From Synergistaceae bacterium (GTDB taxonomy: Bacteria > Synergistota > Synergistia > Synergistales > Aminobacteriaceae): 42,082 bases of DNA. The translations under genes and the position numbers were made by a program. A model generated the notes under the pieces. That model did no database searches and was not told the DNA's origin. It worked only from the letters and a program-made list of their open reading frames with translations. This document shows, piece by piece, positions 15,758-25,268 of this stretch (the first letter of the stretch is position 1; each line of letters starts with the position of its first letter). The stretch is from contig JAFSRQ010000025.1 in NCBI GenBank assembly GCA_017446055.1, positions 1 through 42,082 on the forward strand. The letters are read 5' to 3'.

Positions 15758-18700
15758 TCACCGCAAATACTTCTTCAGCACAGCCTCCTTCATCCCCGCG
15801 AGTCCATCAATCTCCCCCACAGCCCGCGAGATTTCCCCCTCAAGACTCAGCACTTCCCTCATGGCCGAAATCTGCGACCCCATGTCCGGCACAGCAAACC
15901 TTATCCCCCCGACACGGTCAAGAGATGCCCGGAAATTCCGCGAGAACCCCAAGTGTGTCCCCTCACGCTCCAGAACATGCGCCATGTATCTTGGGTGTAC
16001 CCTGTCAGTCAGCACGCGAAGAACCCCGCAATGATCGGTCGGGTAAAATTCCTGCCCGCGCTCCATGAAGCTCACCATAAAATCGCCGTCAATCCCCCAC
16101 AGCACAGAGTCGCTCCCGAAATCCTCAAAGCCCCGCAACAGCTCATCGACATACCCGAAAGGCTCGCGGACGTTTGCGCTGTAGACCGGGATTTTTCCGC
16201 CCGGCACTAGCTGTGAGTTCAGGACTCTCTTGCCGATTGCCAGCGTGAAGGCTCGTTTGTCGCCGAGTGTGAAGCGTGAGACTCCCGGCATTGCGTCAAG
16301 GCGGCTGAATATGTCATCGATTTTCTCGCGGCATGATGTGATTCTTGCGTTGAGGGCGGATTCCTGAGAGTCGATTCCGGCGCATTCGTCCACGATTTGG
16401 GCTTGGATTTCCATCGGCGGCAGGGGAAGAACGTAGTCTAGTATATGCTCGCGCTTACCCTGTGGCATGTTAAGCCCCTTAGTGTTCAGCATCACATAGT
16501 CGAAGAAGTCTTTGCGTGCCATCATGCAGAACACATATCTTGAGTCGCAGAGTTCTTCATCCTTGCTTCTGAACACATGCACATTGGTTGAACATCCGCC
16601 CTCGAAATCCGCAAGCCATATTTTTTGGAGGTAAGGCCTTATGTTTGACAGTAGAATATCGCCCGGCCTGAAGCTGTAGACACTGCCCTTCGGAAGGTTG
16701 CCTGTGAACGTCATGATGCCCTTGCAGTTCTGTAGCATTGTCTCAGTTGTTACGTACTGCTCAGGAGCAAGCTGACTCGTCTCGACCCTCTCAGTGATGA
16801 CATCAAGAATTTGCGCCAGTGTTGTCTTGCCTTCCATGTCTGTAACTTTCTGCTGAGGCTGTAAATTCATCGCCGCGTTGAACCTCTCACGCCCAAAATC
16901 CAGCATCTTCCACGTCTCAACCACTCGCGCATACCTCATGTTGTCCTCAGTCATCACTATATCCCCGTCCCCGAACGACTGCCTCACGACATGCGCAAGC
17001 GTCCCTTCTGCTTCACGGTCAGCGTTCACATACATCTTCCCCCCGCGAGGCTCTACGTAATGTATCCCCTCATCACCCTTCTTGTTGCTCCAGTCATAGC
17101 CCAGAAACTCCTTCTGCCCTGCGTTGTCCGTCGGAGCAAGTATCACCGCTGTGCGCTGGCAGTAAGTCAGGCCGTAATACTTCAGCTTCTCACGCTCAAC
17201 CTTCTCCGCAAGCACGTAGAATTTCTCCGCCCCGAACGCCTCAAGATATGCCCGGAAATATTCAGGCATCGTGCCTGGCTCAAGCTCACGGCGTATGAAC
17301 GCTCCCCATTCCTCATGAGTGAGTCCCTGCATGGCAAGATACCCCGCTAGAATGTCCTCATCCTCCCAGCCGCTGAGATCACGCCCGGAAAATATTGCGT
17401 CAACACTGTCTGCTACGTGGGCTGTCCTGGCGGGGTTGCGCATGTAGCGTTCGAGGAAGAGTATCACCGTGTTAGTTCCTGTTGCGCCGAATGTCTTGCT
17501 TCCGAGCTTGACGACTGCCCTGACACGGAATGTTTGCAGGATTTCCTTGCGCGCCCCGGTGTATGAGTCTGAGTCGTTGCTGAGGATTGATGACGGGAGA
17601 ATGACCGCAGCGATTCCCTTGTCGTTGAGGAGCTGGCCTATGCGCTCGATGAAGAGAACCTCGATTTCCTTCCCGCTCGGGCCGATTGTGTTTGAGAGGG
17701 TGAAGCTGTCCTTGAGACTTTTATCCATGTGCTGAATGAATGACAGTACAGAATACGGAGGATTTGCCGTGAGTATGTCGAACGTTCCGGGCTTTATGCC
17801 GCTGTCGGGGGAGTCTTCGAGGCCGTCTCCGAAGATTATGCTGCTGTCTCCCGCTCCGTTCATGAACATTGAGACCTTCGACACACGCGCAAGACGGTAA
17901 TCCTTCTCGATGCCGAAAATGCAGCCGCGAGTCCACGAATTATTGTCCGACGGGATGAAGTGATTGATGGCTTCGATGGCCTCAGTGAGGAAATGCCCGG
18001 CTCCGCAGGCGTAATCGATGACTCTCGGCCATGACTTGAAGCGTTTGACCGGGAGTGAGTCCCAGATGAAGCGGGCGATTGGCACGGGCGTGAAGAACTG
18101 CCCCTCGTTCTGACGGAAGCCGTGATCCAGAAGCTGCTCGAAGAGGTCGCCGAGAAGGTGCTCTTTTCCGGGCTGTGAGTCGTCTTTGCCGTCATTCCTG
18201 CGCACTATCCTGAAGGGCTGGAAGAGATTCACGACTTCTGCGAGGACTTTTCCGTTCTGGTAGAAGAGTTTTTCGTTGTGGACTTCCTTGAACGCAAAAT
18301 CATTGTTCGTGTAGTACTTGAGCTTCCTGAACGCCTCCTGAAGCATGGTGATTGCCTTTTCCCTGTTTCCTTCCTTGCAGTTGGCGAATATCTCGGCGGG
18401 GTAATTTGCGGGAATGTACGTTATTTCCTCGCGCATGAATTTTTTCATTCCGTCATGGTAAAGCTCCTGCAGCCTGTCCTGCAAGTCCTCGTATGAGTCG
18501 CGCCTCTGTATATACTGGAAGGCCAGCTCGTCATCTTCACGCTTCCCGATTTCGTCAGCCAGCTTGCTGATGAAGAGCGCGATTAGGCGGTTGAAGGCGT
18601 TTTCCTTGTCGCTGACGTTGTTATGACGCAAGATTTCCTCGAAGGCGTTTACGATTCCTTCTTTGTCCGTGAGGGTGAAGGGTCTCAAGTCCCGGAGTCT

Positions 18701-19399
18701 GAGGGGCTTTCTGCGGATGTCATAGGCGGCTGAGTCCTCCGAGAATATCACGCTGTCTGAGGCTTCAAGGTTGTAGGTTTCCTGCCAGACTGTGAATTTC
18801 TCCTCGGCAGTGTGGGCGTTGGCATAGAGCTTCGTACCGTCGTCATGGCCGGAGTTGTAGCGTCCCAGAAGATTGGGGTCATCCTCACAGCTTATCGCGA
18901 TGTACTCAGGCTTGATTTCCCCATTTCCGATGTCTGACGTGTAGAGCACGAGCCACTGGGCGGAGATTTCCTGCTGCCAGTACGAGAAGAGCTGCCCGCC
19001 GTCATTGCGTGTGTCCTTGCGGGCTTTGTCGTATTCCCTGCCTGCTGTCTTGCACTCAATTATCATGAGGACTTCCTCAGAGTCTTTCTTGTAGACGCAG
19101 ATGTCAGCCCTTCCGCTCTTCTGTGTACGTCCCAGCGGCCAGGCTTTCTCCAAGTGTATATCTTCAGGACGATAGCCTTTCACCAAGAGCCTGTGTACGC
19201 ACTCGAAGACGACGAAATTCTCCGGGGCTGTGAACGATGTGTTATGCTCCCTTCCCCGCACGGCCTCCGGGTAAGACAGAGTCCCAGCCGCAAAATCTGC
19301 TGATATTCTCCACGACTCGCCCTCGTATGTGTACACCTTGCCCGCCGCCGTGAAGCCCATTATTCCGAGAGCCTCACGGAAATTCCCGCGCTCAATCAT
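15758..19399 (-). CDS. Single-chain restriction-modification protein (type IIG-like: nuclease, N6-adenine methyltransferase, two specificity domains)
   Basis: 1213 residues from the ATG at 19399 (GGAG upstream; earlier in-frame sequence has no ribosome site). An N-terminal HsdR_N-like PD-(D/E)xK nuclease has D99, E115 and K117 (GRADICVY, MIIECK). A gamma-class methyltransferase carries the pre-motif GDLFEQLLDHGFRQNEGQFFTP split as usual, SAM loop DYACGAGHFLTEA from D462 and catalytic NPPY at 546-549. The C terminus (about 850-1213) has two HsdS-like target-recognition halves, including SNIRPYLQKIW and LPLPPMEIQAQIVDEC. No helicase motor is present, so it is not type I. It should methylate and cut at a bipartite asymmetric site. 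No separate modification or specificity gene is adjacent. Confidence 0.88.
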   Translation of the reverse strand: MIERGNFREALGIMGFTAAGKVYTYEGESWRISADFAAGTLSYPEAVRGREHNTSFTAPENFVVFECVHRLLVKGYRPEDIHLEKAWPLGRTQKSGRADICVYKKDSEEVLMIIECKTAGREYDKARKDTRNDGGQLFSYWQQEISAQWLVLYTSDIGNGEIKPEYIAISCEDDPNLLGRYNSGHDDGTKLYANAHTAEEKFTVWQETYNLEASDSVIFSEDSAAYDIRRKPLRLRDLRPFTLTDKEGIVNAFEEILRHNNVSDKENAFNRLIALFISKLADEIGKREDDELAFQYIQRRDSYEDLQDRLQELYHDGMKKFMREEITYIPANYPAEIFANCKEGNREKAITMLQEAFRKLKYYTNNDFAFKEVHNEKLFYQNGKVLAEVVNLFQPFRIVRRNDGKDDSQPGKEHLLGDLFEQLLDHGFRQNEGQFFTPVPIARFIWDSLPVKRFKSWPRVIDYACGAGHFLTEAIEAINHFIPSDNNSWTRGCIFGIEKDYRLARVSKVSMFMNGAGDSSIIFGDGLEDSPDSGIKPGTFDILTANPPYSVLSFIQHMDKSLKDSFTLSNTIGPSGKEIEVLFIERIGQLLNDKGIAAVILPSSILSNDSDSYTGARKEILQTFRVRAVVKLGSKTFGATGTNTVILFLERYMRNPARTAHVADSVDAIFSGRDLSGWEDEDILAGYLAMQGLTHEEWGAFIRRELEPGTMPEYFRAYLEAFGAEKFYVLAEKVEREKLKYYGLTYCQRTAVILAPTDNAGQKEFLGYDWSNKKGDEGIHYVEPRGGKMYVNADREAEGTLAHVVRQSFGDGDIVMTEDNMRYARVVETWKMLDFGRERFNAAMNLQPQQKVTDMEGKTTLAQILDVITERVETSQLAPEQYVTTETMLQNCKGIMTFTGNLPKGSVYSFRPGDILLSNIRPYLQKIWLADFEGGCSTNVHVFRSKDEELCDSRYVFCMMARKDFFDYVMLNTKGLNMPQGKREHILDYVLPLPPMEIQAQIVDECAGIDSQESALNARITSCREKIDDIFSRLDAMPGVSRFTLGDKRAFTLAIGKRVLNSQLVPGGKIPVYSANVREPFGYVDELLRGFEDFGSDSVLWGIDGDFMVSFMERGQEFYPTDHCGVLRVLTDRVHPRYMAHVLEREGTHLGFSRNFRASLDRVGGIRFAVPDMGSQISAMREVLSLEGEISRAVGEIDGLAGMKEAVLKKYLR

Positions 19400-19477
19400 T
19401 GCCCGTTCTCCATTCTGCTTGTGATGGTAATATAATATCGTAATCACTGAAAAATTTTTGACAGAGGAGTGATTCAT
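19400..19477. promoter_or_regulatory. Divergent intergenic region between the restriction-modification gene and nnrE
   Basis: A/T-rich. TATAAT is at 19431-19436 on the plus strand (toward nnrE), and a TATTAT on the opposite strand overlaps it. No clear -35 is seen. Confidence 0.3.
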
Positions 19478-20194
19478 TTGCCCCCAGAATATGACAATGA
19501 GCTTGAATATTTCTATGACCCTGACGAGTTCCACAGGGAAGTTGTTTATGTCGGCGTAAATTCCCCGGAGGCATATTCACGTCAGCAGGCCAGGGACGCG
19601 GACAAACGTGCTATTGAGACGTTCGGAATCCCAAGTATCTTGTTGATGGAGAATGCGGCTCTTGCAGTTGTGCGTGAGGTGAAGGAGTACGCCATATTCG
19701 CAATCGTCTGCGCACCCGGCTCAAACGGCGGCGACGGACTCGCTATTGCCCGGCACTTGTGCATCATGGGAAAAGATGTGAGGGTCTACATTCTCGGCGA
19801 TCCCAAGAAGGGCAGCGAGGATTTCCAGACTAACCTGCGTGTAATGAGCCGTCTTGCTCCCGAAGTCTTGAACACCGTCAACGATGAGAATTTCCCGGAG
19901 TTCGAGAGCGCGCTTAAAGGCTGTGAGGCATGTATCGATGCTATATTCGGGACTGGACTCAACCGTCCTCTTGAGGGCATCTTCAAGCGTGCAGTCGAGG
20001 CAATGAACACGCTGGCTTCACACATTGTTGCGGTCGACATTCCTTCGGGCTTGGACTGTGATTCGGGCGAGGAGCTTGGAGCGGCTGTGAGGGCGGCAAG
20101 GACTATCACGTTCCACCGCATGAAGAAGGGACTCGACATTTCCCCCCAGTTCGGAGGAGATGTTACGGTTTCATACATAGGCATACCCAACTAA
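19478..20194 (+). CDS. nnrE: NAD(P)H-hydrate epimerase (YjeF N-terminal domain)
   Basis: 238 residues from TTG at 19478, with GAGGAG eight bases upstream; a GTG at 19469 falls on that site. Interconverts R and S forms of damaged, hydrated NAD(P)H for repair. Motifs: CAPGSNGGDGLAIARHL (the family's GxNNGGDG-like loop), DAIFGTGLNRPLEG and VAVDIPSGLDCDSG. It has about 30 extra acidic N-terminal residues and ends in the usual YIGIPN. It lacks the C-terminal dehydratase (NnrD) domain, so that step must be encoded elsewhere. The next gene begins 15 bases later. Confidence 0.92.
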   Translation: MPPEYDNELEYFYDPDEFHREVVYVGVNSPEAYSRQQARDADKRAIETFGIPSILLMENAALAVVREVKEYAIFAIVCAPGSNGGDGLAIARHLCIMGKDVRVYILGDPKKGSEDFQTNLRVMSRLAPEVLNTVNDENFPEFESALKGCEACIDAIFGTGLNRPLEGIFKRAVEAMNTLASHIVAVDIPSGLDCDSGEELGAAVRAARTITFHRMKKGLDISPQFGGDVTVSYIGIPN

Positions 20195-20209
20195 GGAGGA
20201 TTCATCTGC

Positions 20210-22891
20210 ATGTTCAAACGTTTTGCGGCGGGGTTATTCCTGCTGTCTGTCATGTGCGGCGTTTCATGGGGCGCGGAGTTTGACCCCTATCAGCTGCACT
20301 TCTGGTACACAAGCCCTGACTATGAGGCTCAGGTCTATAACCGTTACGGCAACAGCGACTACAATTTCTTCTACCAGCTCCGTGATGTTACAGGGGCTTC
20401 AAGGCGCGAGCAGGTCGCAGGCCCCCAGTGGTTCGCGACTGTCTACGAGAATTACTATTACGGCATAAGGAACGCTTACAGTACAGCGACAAGTGATACT
20501 AACGTGGGGATTTACCGCAGGACTATGGGCGGCGAGACACCTGACATCACTATTCAGACTGTCGGCGACTTGCTGGACGGCTTCAACTTCGTGTTCGCTG
20601 AAGAACCCCAGCCTTACGCGTCAGCTTGGAGAAGGTACGTCCGCAATGAAGTCTACGATGTCTACCCTGACCCTGTAGAGAGTCTCTGCCTCGTAATCAC
20701 TAACGGACAGGGCGAGTTCAACGTGAGCTTCGGCAATCCTTACGCACGGCATTTCCCTTTCTGGTGGGACTTCGGAACATCACGCTCGAACACGTCAACA
20801 AAATGGTGGCTGCAGGGCTTCGACTGGCGCGATGAGACTTACCCGACGCAGGAGCCTATAGCATACATATTCAGCTCGCCGGACATTTACACCCGCAACA
20901 ACAGCGTAGGAAGGTACGAGAAATCACACAGGCTGACACTTTCGGGCGACAATACCATAATCGTTGACACCACGGGGAAATGGCTCTACACGGTTTCAGG
21001 GGATGGCATCTACACGTCAGGGGACGTTCTCACATGGTCGGTGAACGCAAGCCGCGATAAAGTCTACGATGCTTCCGGGAATCTGGCCTACACAATCGAG
21101 ACCGACTCGAACAGTGATATGTTCATCTGCGAGATTCGGAGCGTGAACGAGTCTATCACCTTCTCGGATTTTGACGGCAGCTATTCCCTCACAGTGAACC
21201 CCTCAGCGGAGCAGGCCATATCATCAGGCAACTCACTTAACGCTAACGTGAGGGTGCGCGGAATGACTCCGTCCCTTTACGGCAGCGTTCAGGGATATAT
21301 CTCGTTCAGGCAGAGGGCGACTCTTGCGACTGGCTACACTAATTACCGCGAGATTACCTCAATCCCTCTCGTTATCGCTAATGTCGCGGAAGGCAATGCT
21401 TCTGTCAACCCGCTGATGTTCGATATGATCGTCTTCAACGGCTCTGATGTAGTGAACAGGATAAAATTCACGTGGGACGCTCAGGCCGATAATCCCGGTC
21501 AGGACTTGGGTACGTTCTTCATGATAGGCTCGCGTGATGTTACGTACCAGCTAGAGACACGCATAACCAACCGCACAGGCACACGCTACGAGCTGTACCG
21601 CTATGATATGACGGGAACGATGAACGGGACTCCCACATACCGCGACGGCTACAATAACATCATGCCGGACTACTGGAAGTATGACCTGACCGAGGACATG
21701 TACGGCACTCTTCCTGAGACATTCCTTCTTGACGCTCACAGCCAGATTGCTCCGGGACTTGTTACGGTCTACAAGAACAACATCGGCGAGGGCTACAGGA
21801 CGATAAGCACAGAGAATGACACATCAGAATCATTCAGGCTCTACGAATACGCGTCAGGCACTCCCAGAAATTTGCGCCTCAGCTACAAGCGCATAGGAGG
21901 AATGACACCCATTGAGGGCGGAAATCACACTCCTGCGGGCGGCGTTAATGTTCGCGAGTTCATGATGGATTTTGCTGACGTTGCGCACGACAGTAACGAG
22001 ACGGCCATTGAGCTTTTCCGGCTGACAGGGAAATACCCGGCCATGATAGGACGCGGGCCTCTGATAGCGCAGTCTAGGATTGCCGCTTCGGATTATGGTG
22101 ATGACGCTGACCCTGCAGAAGTCTCATCGGTCTACATAAACTCCACTGCTGTTGACGCTTTCAGGATAGTGAAAACAGTCCCGGACGGCCTCGTAAGACT
22201 CACGTCAGCAGACACAGGCACGACAGCCTCAGATGATGCCACAGTCCCGGCACCAACGAACCCGGTATCAGGAGATGCATCGTTCGCACCGTCAGAAGTC
22301 GTATACACAAGCACAGACATACCGCTTCAGCCCGTCTCAATACGCATGGTTGTCCCGCGCTCAAACAGCCTCATAGTGAATCACTGGGACGAGATGAACA
22401 GCGCATCGGATTCGGCGGAACTCTTCAGGATATTCTCACGTTACGGAACTGTATGGGTGCGCGCAGAGAACACCGGCGAGAAGGACGCTAACCTCTTCTC
22501 GGCAATCGGCAACAAGGGAAGCGGTATCGGAGTCGGAGCTGGGGACTGCGTAAGGGCATTCCTCTACAATGACGCGCTATATCTGGACTTTATTGTGATT
22601 ATGGCGGACGGCTCAAGCGTCAACACCGGGAAAACTGCCTACGTGGGAGTCTTCAAGGACGACAATGTTCCTTACGTGCTTATAGGCGACGGTGATGAAG
22701 ACGGGAAATGGGAGCTGACATTCTACATCGACTCGTCAGCAGAAAGAACAGCCGAGTCTGACACCAGCACCCCCAGTACCCCTGCACCTACTACGGAATC
22801 GGTAAGTTCATCCGGCGGAGGAGGATGCAGCAGCGCAGGAGCAATTTTCGCGGTTATGCTTGCGGGAATTGTGATGAGGAAGAAACGTTAA
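20210..22891 (+). CDS. Large exported protein with Synergist-CTERM sorting tail
   Basis: 893 residues. The signal peptide is MFKRFAAGLFLLSVMCGVSWGA. The long middle is rich in Tyr, Ser, Thr, Asn and Asp and predicted beta, with no family I recognise. A Thr/Pro/Ser linker (STPSTPAPTTESVSSS) leads to the C-terminal tail GGGGCSSAGAIFAVMLAG followed by RKKR. That Gly-Cys, hydrophobic, basic pattern is the Synergist-CTERM sorting signal, presumed to be processed by a dedicated envelope peptidase for surface attachment. AAGGAGG precedes the ATG by 12 bases. It is probably cotranscribed with nnrE and is followed by a strong terminator. Confidence 0.88.
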   Translation: MFKRFAAGLFLLSVMCGVSWGAEFDPYQLHFWYTSPDYEAQVYNRYGNSDYNFFYQLRDVTGASRREQVAGPQWFATVYENYYYGIRNAYSTATSDTNVGIYRRTMGGETPDITIQTVGDLLDGFNFVFAEEPQPYASAWRRYVRNEVYDVYPDPVESLCLVITNGQGEFNVSFGNPYARHFPFWWDFGTSRSNTSTKWWLQGFDWRDETYPTQEPIAYIFSSPDIYTRNNSVGRYEKSHRLTLSGDNTIIVDTTGKWLYTVSGDGIYTSGDVLTWSVNASRDKVYDASGNLAYTIETDSNSDMFICEIRSVNESITFSDFDGSYSLTVNPSAEQAISSGNSLNANVRVRGMTPSLYGSVQGYISFRQRATLATGYTNYREITSIPLVIANVAEGNASVNPLMFDMIVFNGSDVVNRIKFTWDAQADNPGQDLGTFFMIGSRDVTYQLETRITNRTGTRYELYRYDMTGTMNGTPTYRDGYNNIMPDYWKYDLTEDMYGTLPETFLLDAHSQIAPGLVTVYKNNIGEGYRTISTENDTSESFRLYEYASGTPRNLRLSYKRIGGMTPIEGGNHTPAGGVNVREFMMDFADVAHDSNETAIELFRLTGKYPAMIGRGPLIAQSRIAASDYGDDADPAEVSSVYINSTAVDAFRIVKTVPDGLVRLTSADTGTTASDDATVPAPTNPVSGDASFAPSEVVYTSTDIPLQPVSIRMVVPRSNSLIVNHWDEMNSASDSAELFRIFSRYGTVWVRAENTGEKDANLFSAIGNKGSGIGVGAGDCVRAFLYNDALYLDFIVIMADGSSVNTGKTAYVGVFKDDNVPYVLIGDGDEDGKWELTFYIDSSAERTAESDTSTPSTPAPTTESVSSSGGGGCSSAGAIFAVMLAGIVMRKKR

Positions 22892-22902
22892 GGCAAAAAT
22901 AT

Positions 22903-22930
22903 TCCCCCTTGTCGTGAATGGCAGGGGGGA
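22903..22930. terminator. Bidirectional intrinsic terminator
   Basis: A perfect 11-pair stem (TCCCCCTTGTC / GGCAGGGGGGA, with G-U pairs) and a six-base loop. TTTCTTT follows on the plus strand and AATATTTTT on the minus strand. It sits between the convergent Synergist-CTERM and lysC genes. Confidence 0.92.
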
Positions 22931-22935
22931 TTTCT

Positions 22936-24246
22936 TTATGCTACAAAGGCGTTGTATATGGCTTTCACGGCTCTCTCGAAGTCTTCGTTGAGGACTCCCA
23001 CAATGATATTCAGCTCGCTTGCGCCCTGGTCAATCATGCGGACATTAATCCGTGCGTCAGCAAGTGCCTGGAAGATTCTCGCGGCTGTCCCGGTCTGGGA
23101 CTTCATGCTTCTTCCGACAACAGCAATCAGGGCGATACCCGGCTCAACTTCAACCGACTCCGGCTCAACGGACTTCACGATTCTCCGCAGCACGTCCTGC
23201 TCGTGAGCGATGAAGGCCGCTTCCCTCACGACCACCGTCATAGTATCAATCCCTGAAGGAAGATGCTCAAGCGGAATGTTATTCTCCTCGAAGCACTGTG
23301 CTACCTTCCTGTAGAAGTCCGGCTGTGAGTGCATGAGGTCTTTTGCGATTATGACACCGCAGAAATCCTTGCGCCCGGCAATTCCTGTGATGGTGTAGGG
23401 TGAACGTCTTGCGGTGTTCTCGACAATCCATGTGCCGGAGTCCTGGGGGCAGTTGGTGTTGCGTATGTTGATGGGTATACCCGCGCTCTTGACGGGGAAA
23501 ATCGCGTCCTCGTGCATTACGCTGGCTCCCATGTAGGCAAGCTCACGAAGCTCCTTGTAGGTTATGCTGTCTATTCTGGCCGGGCTGGTGATGATTCTGG
23601 GGTCAGCCATAAGAAGCCCGGATACGTCCGTCCAGTTCTCGTAGACCGCCGCCCTGCAAGCACCCGCCACGATTGACCCGGTGATGTCGCTTCCTCCGCG
23701 TGAGAACGTGCGTATCTTGCCGTCATGGCCGAGACCGTAGAAGCCGGGTATAACTGCGTGTTCTGACTGTTCAAGCCTAGCCGACAGTGCCAGGTAAGTC
23801 CGGGCCTCGTCAAAATTCCCGTCAGCGTCAAAGAATATCACTTCCGCCGCGTCAATGAACTCGTAGCCCAAGTAAGCGGACATGATTAGCCCGTTGAGGT
23901 ATTCCCCGCGTGAGGCTGTGTAGTCGCGCTCCGGCTCATGCGATAATTTCTCCTCGATTGCGTCAAAGGCTTCCGACAGTGAGAGATTGAGACCGAGTCC
24001 CGTTATGATTTCGTTGTACCTGTCCTTCACCGCGAGAAAAGGCTCGTAGAAGTTCTGACCTTTCACCGCCAGCTCGTAGCACTCATACAGGAGGTCGGTA
24101 ACCTTGATGTCTGACGGGGTGCGTTTGCCGGGTGCTGACGGGACAACGTAGACCCGCGAGTCGTCAGCGTGTATTATGTCAGCAACCTTCCTGAACTGGC
24201 CAGCGTCAGCGAGGGATGACCCGCCGAATTTCACGACCTTCTTCAT
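22936..24246 (-). CDS. lysC: Aspartate kinase
   Basis: Phosphorylates L-aspartate, the first step to lysine, threonine and methionine. 436 residues. The kinase N terminus is MKKVVKFGGSSLADAGQ (Lys and GGSS of the ATP site), with FSRGGSDITGSIVA and WTDVSGLLMADPR following. Two ACT domains fill the C terminus (from about 300; GMV-like VVGRSMKSQTGTAARIFQ, then INVRMIDQGASELNIIVGV), so feedback inhibition by an end-product amino acid is expected. The start overlaps the hom stop by four bases. It is the last gene of asd-hom-lysC. Confidence 0.95.
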   Translation of the reverse strand: MKKVVKFGGSSLADAGQFRKVADIIHADDSRVYVVPSAPGKRTPSDIKVTDLLYECYELAVKGQNFYEPFLAVKDRYNEIITGLGLNLSLSEAFDAIEEKLSHEPERDYTASRGEYLNGLIMSAYLGYEFIDAAEVIFFDADGNFDEARTYLALSARLEQSEHAVIPGFYGLGHDGKIRTFSRGGSDITGSIVAGACRAAVYENWTDVSGLLMADPRIITSPARIDSITYKELRELAYMGASVMHEDAIFPVKSAGIPINIRNTNCPQDSGTWIVENTARRSPYTITGIAGRKDFCGVIIAKDLMHSQPDFYRKVAQCFEENNIPLEHLPSGIDTMTVVVREAAFIAHEQDVLRRIVKSVEPESVEVEPGIALIAVVGRSMKSQTGTAARIFQALADARINVRMIDQGASELNIIVGVLNEDFERAVKAIYNAFVA

Positions 24247-25265
24247 TCACCAAGCACCCGGAACTTCTTCCCGGCAGGTTTTGACGGAGCATTTACGGAC
24301 GCTACCGGCTTCAAGTCAGCAAACCCTGTAGGAATATTGCGACCCTGGTTCTTTGCGCACTCGATAACGTCAGACACAACCGCGCTGGCTGTGGGGTTCT
24401 TTCCTGCGCCCCTGCCGTAGAACATGACATCATCGACCATATTCCCGGTAACCATGACTCCGTTGAAGACATCGTTGACCGCATAAAGAGGGCTGGACTT
24501 CGGGACAAGGTACGGAGCGACAACGACAGACGACCCTTCAGCCTCGTAGACTCCCAATAACTTTATGGCCATACCGTCAGACTCAGCGTCAGCAATATCC
24601 TTTTGTGTTACGTTGGTGATGCCCTCACAGGAAACCTGCTCATACGAGAATTTCTGCCCTGAGACGAGAGAGGCAAGTATCGCGATTTTGCGGGCTGTGT
24701 CGTGGCCTTCAACGTCAGCGGCGGGGTTTCGTTCGGCGTAACCATTGGCCTGCGCTTCACTGAGGGCTGTTGCGTAATCCTTGCCTGCCTTCATGCTGGT
24801 GAGGATGTAGTTGCACGTGCCGTTGAGGATTCCTGCGATGCGTGAGACTCTCTCATGGCCGAATGCCTCGCGTATCGTCCGCAGTAAGGGTATGCCGCCT
24901 CCTACGCTGGCCTCGAAAAGGTACGAGCAGTTGTGCGCCCGGGCAATCTCGCTGAGTTCCACGCCGTGAGCGTCAACAAGCTCCTTGTTCGATGTGCAGA
25001 CTGAGATACCGCGCTCAAGGGCAAGTTTTGTGTACTCATAGGCTGGTTTCTTGCCGCCCATTGTCTCGCAGGCTATCTTCACTTCCGGGTCATTCACGAT
25101 AATGTTGATGTCGTTGACGACTCCGGGAATGTCGCGGATGTCGAGTATGTATTTCACGTTGACACCCTCGCCGAGCTCCCTTGTGATTTCGGCCTGGTTG
25201 TTTCTGATTACGTCAGCAACTCCGCTTCCTACTGTCCCGAATCCGAATATCGCAATGTTTATCAT
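24243..25265 (-). CDS. hom: Homoserine dehydrogenase, short form
   Basis: Reduces aspartate semialdehyde to homoserine. 340 residues. The dinucleotide-binding start is MINIAIFGFGTVGSGVADVI. The catalytic core has NGTCNYILTSM and the signature AERNPAADVEGHDTARKIAILA. It ends without the C-terminal ACT domain of many longer homologues, so threonine inhibition through that domain is not expected. The ATG lies three bases after the asd stop, with GAGGCG upstream inside asd. Confidence 0.95.
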   Translation of the reverse strand: MINIAIFGFGTVGSGVADVIRNNQAEITRELGEGVNVKYILDIRDIPGVVNDINIIVNDPEVKIACETMGGKKPAYEYTKLALERGISVCTSNKELVDAHGVELSEIARAHNCSYLFEASVGGGIPLLRTIREAFGHERVSRIAGILNGTCNYILTSMKAGKDYATALSEAQANGYAERNPAADVEGHDTARKIAILASLVSGQKFSYEQVSCEGITNVTQKDIADAESDGMAIKLLGVYEAEGSSVVVAPYLVPKSSPLYAVNDVFNGVMVTGNMVDDVMFYGRGAGKNPTASAVVSDVIECAKNQGRNIPTGFADLKPVASVNAPSKPAGKKFRVLGE

Positions 25266-25268
25266 GGT

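Noticed and set aside
14690..15760. Toxin-antitoxin genes as parts of a prophage
   Set aside because: No integrase, capsid, terminase or phage regulator is visible nearby.
19400..19534. N-terminal extension of the restriction-modification protein
   Set aside because: No ribosome site; it overlaps the divergent nnrE start; the ATG at 19399 has GGAG correctly placed.
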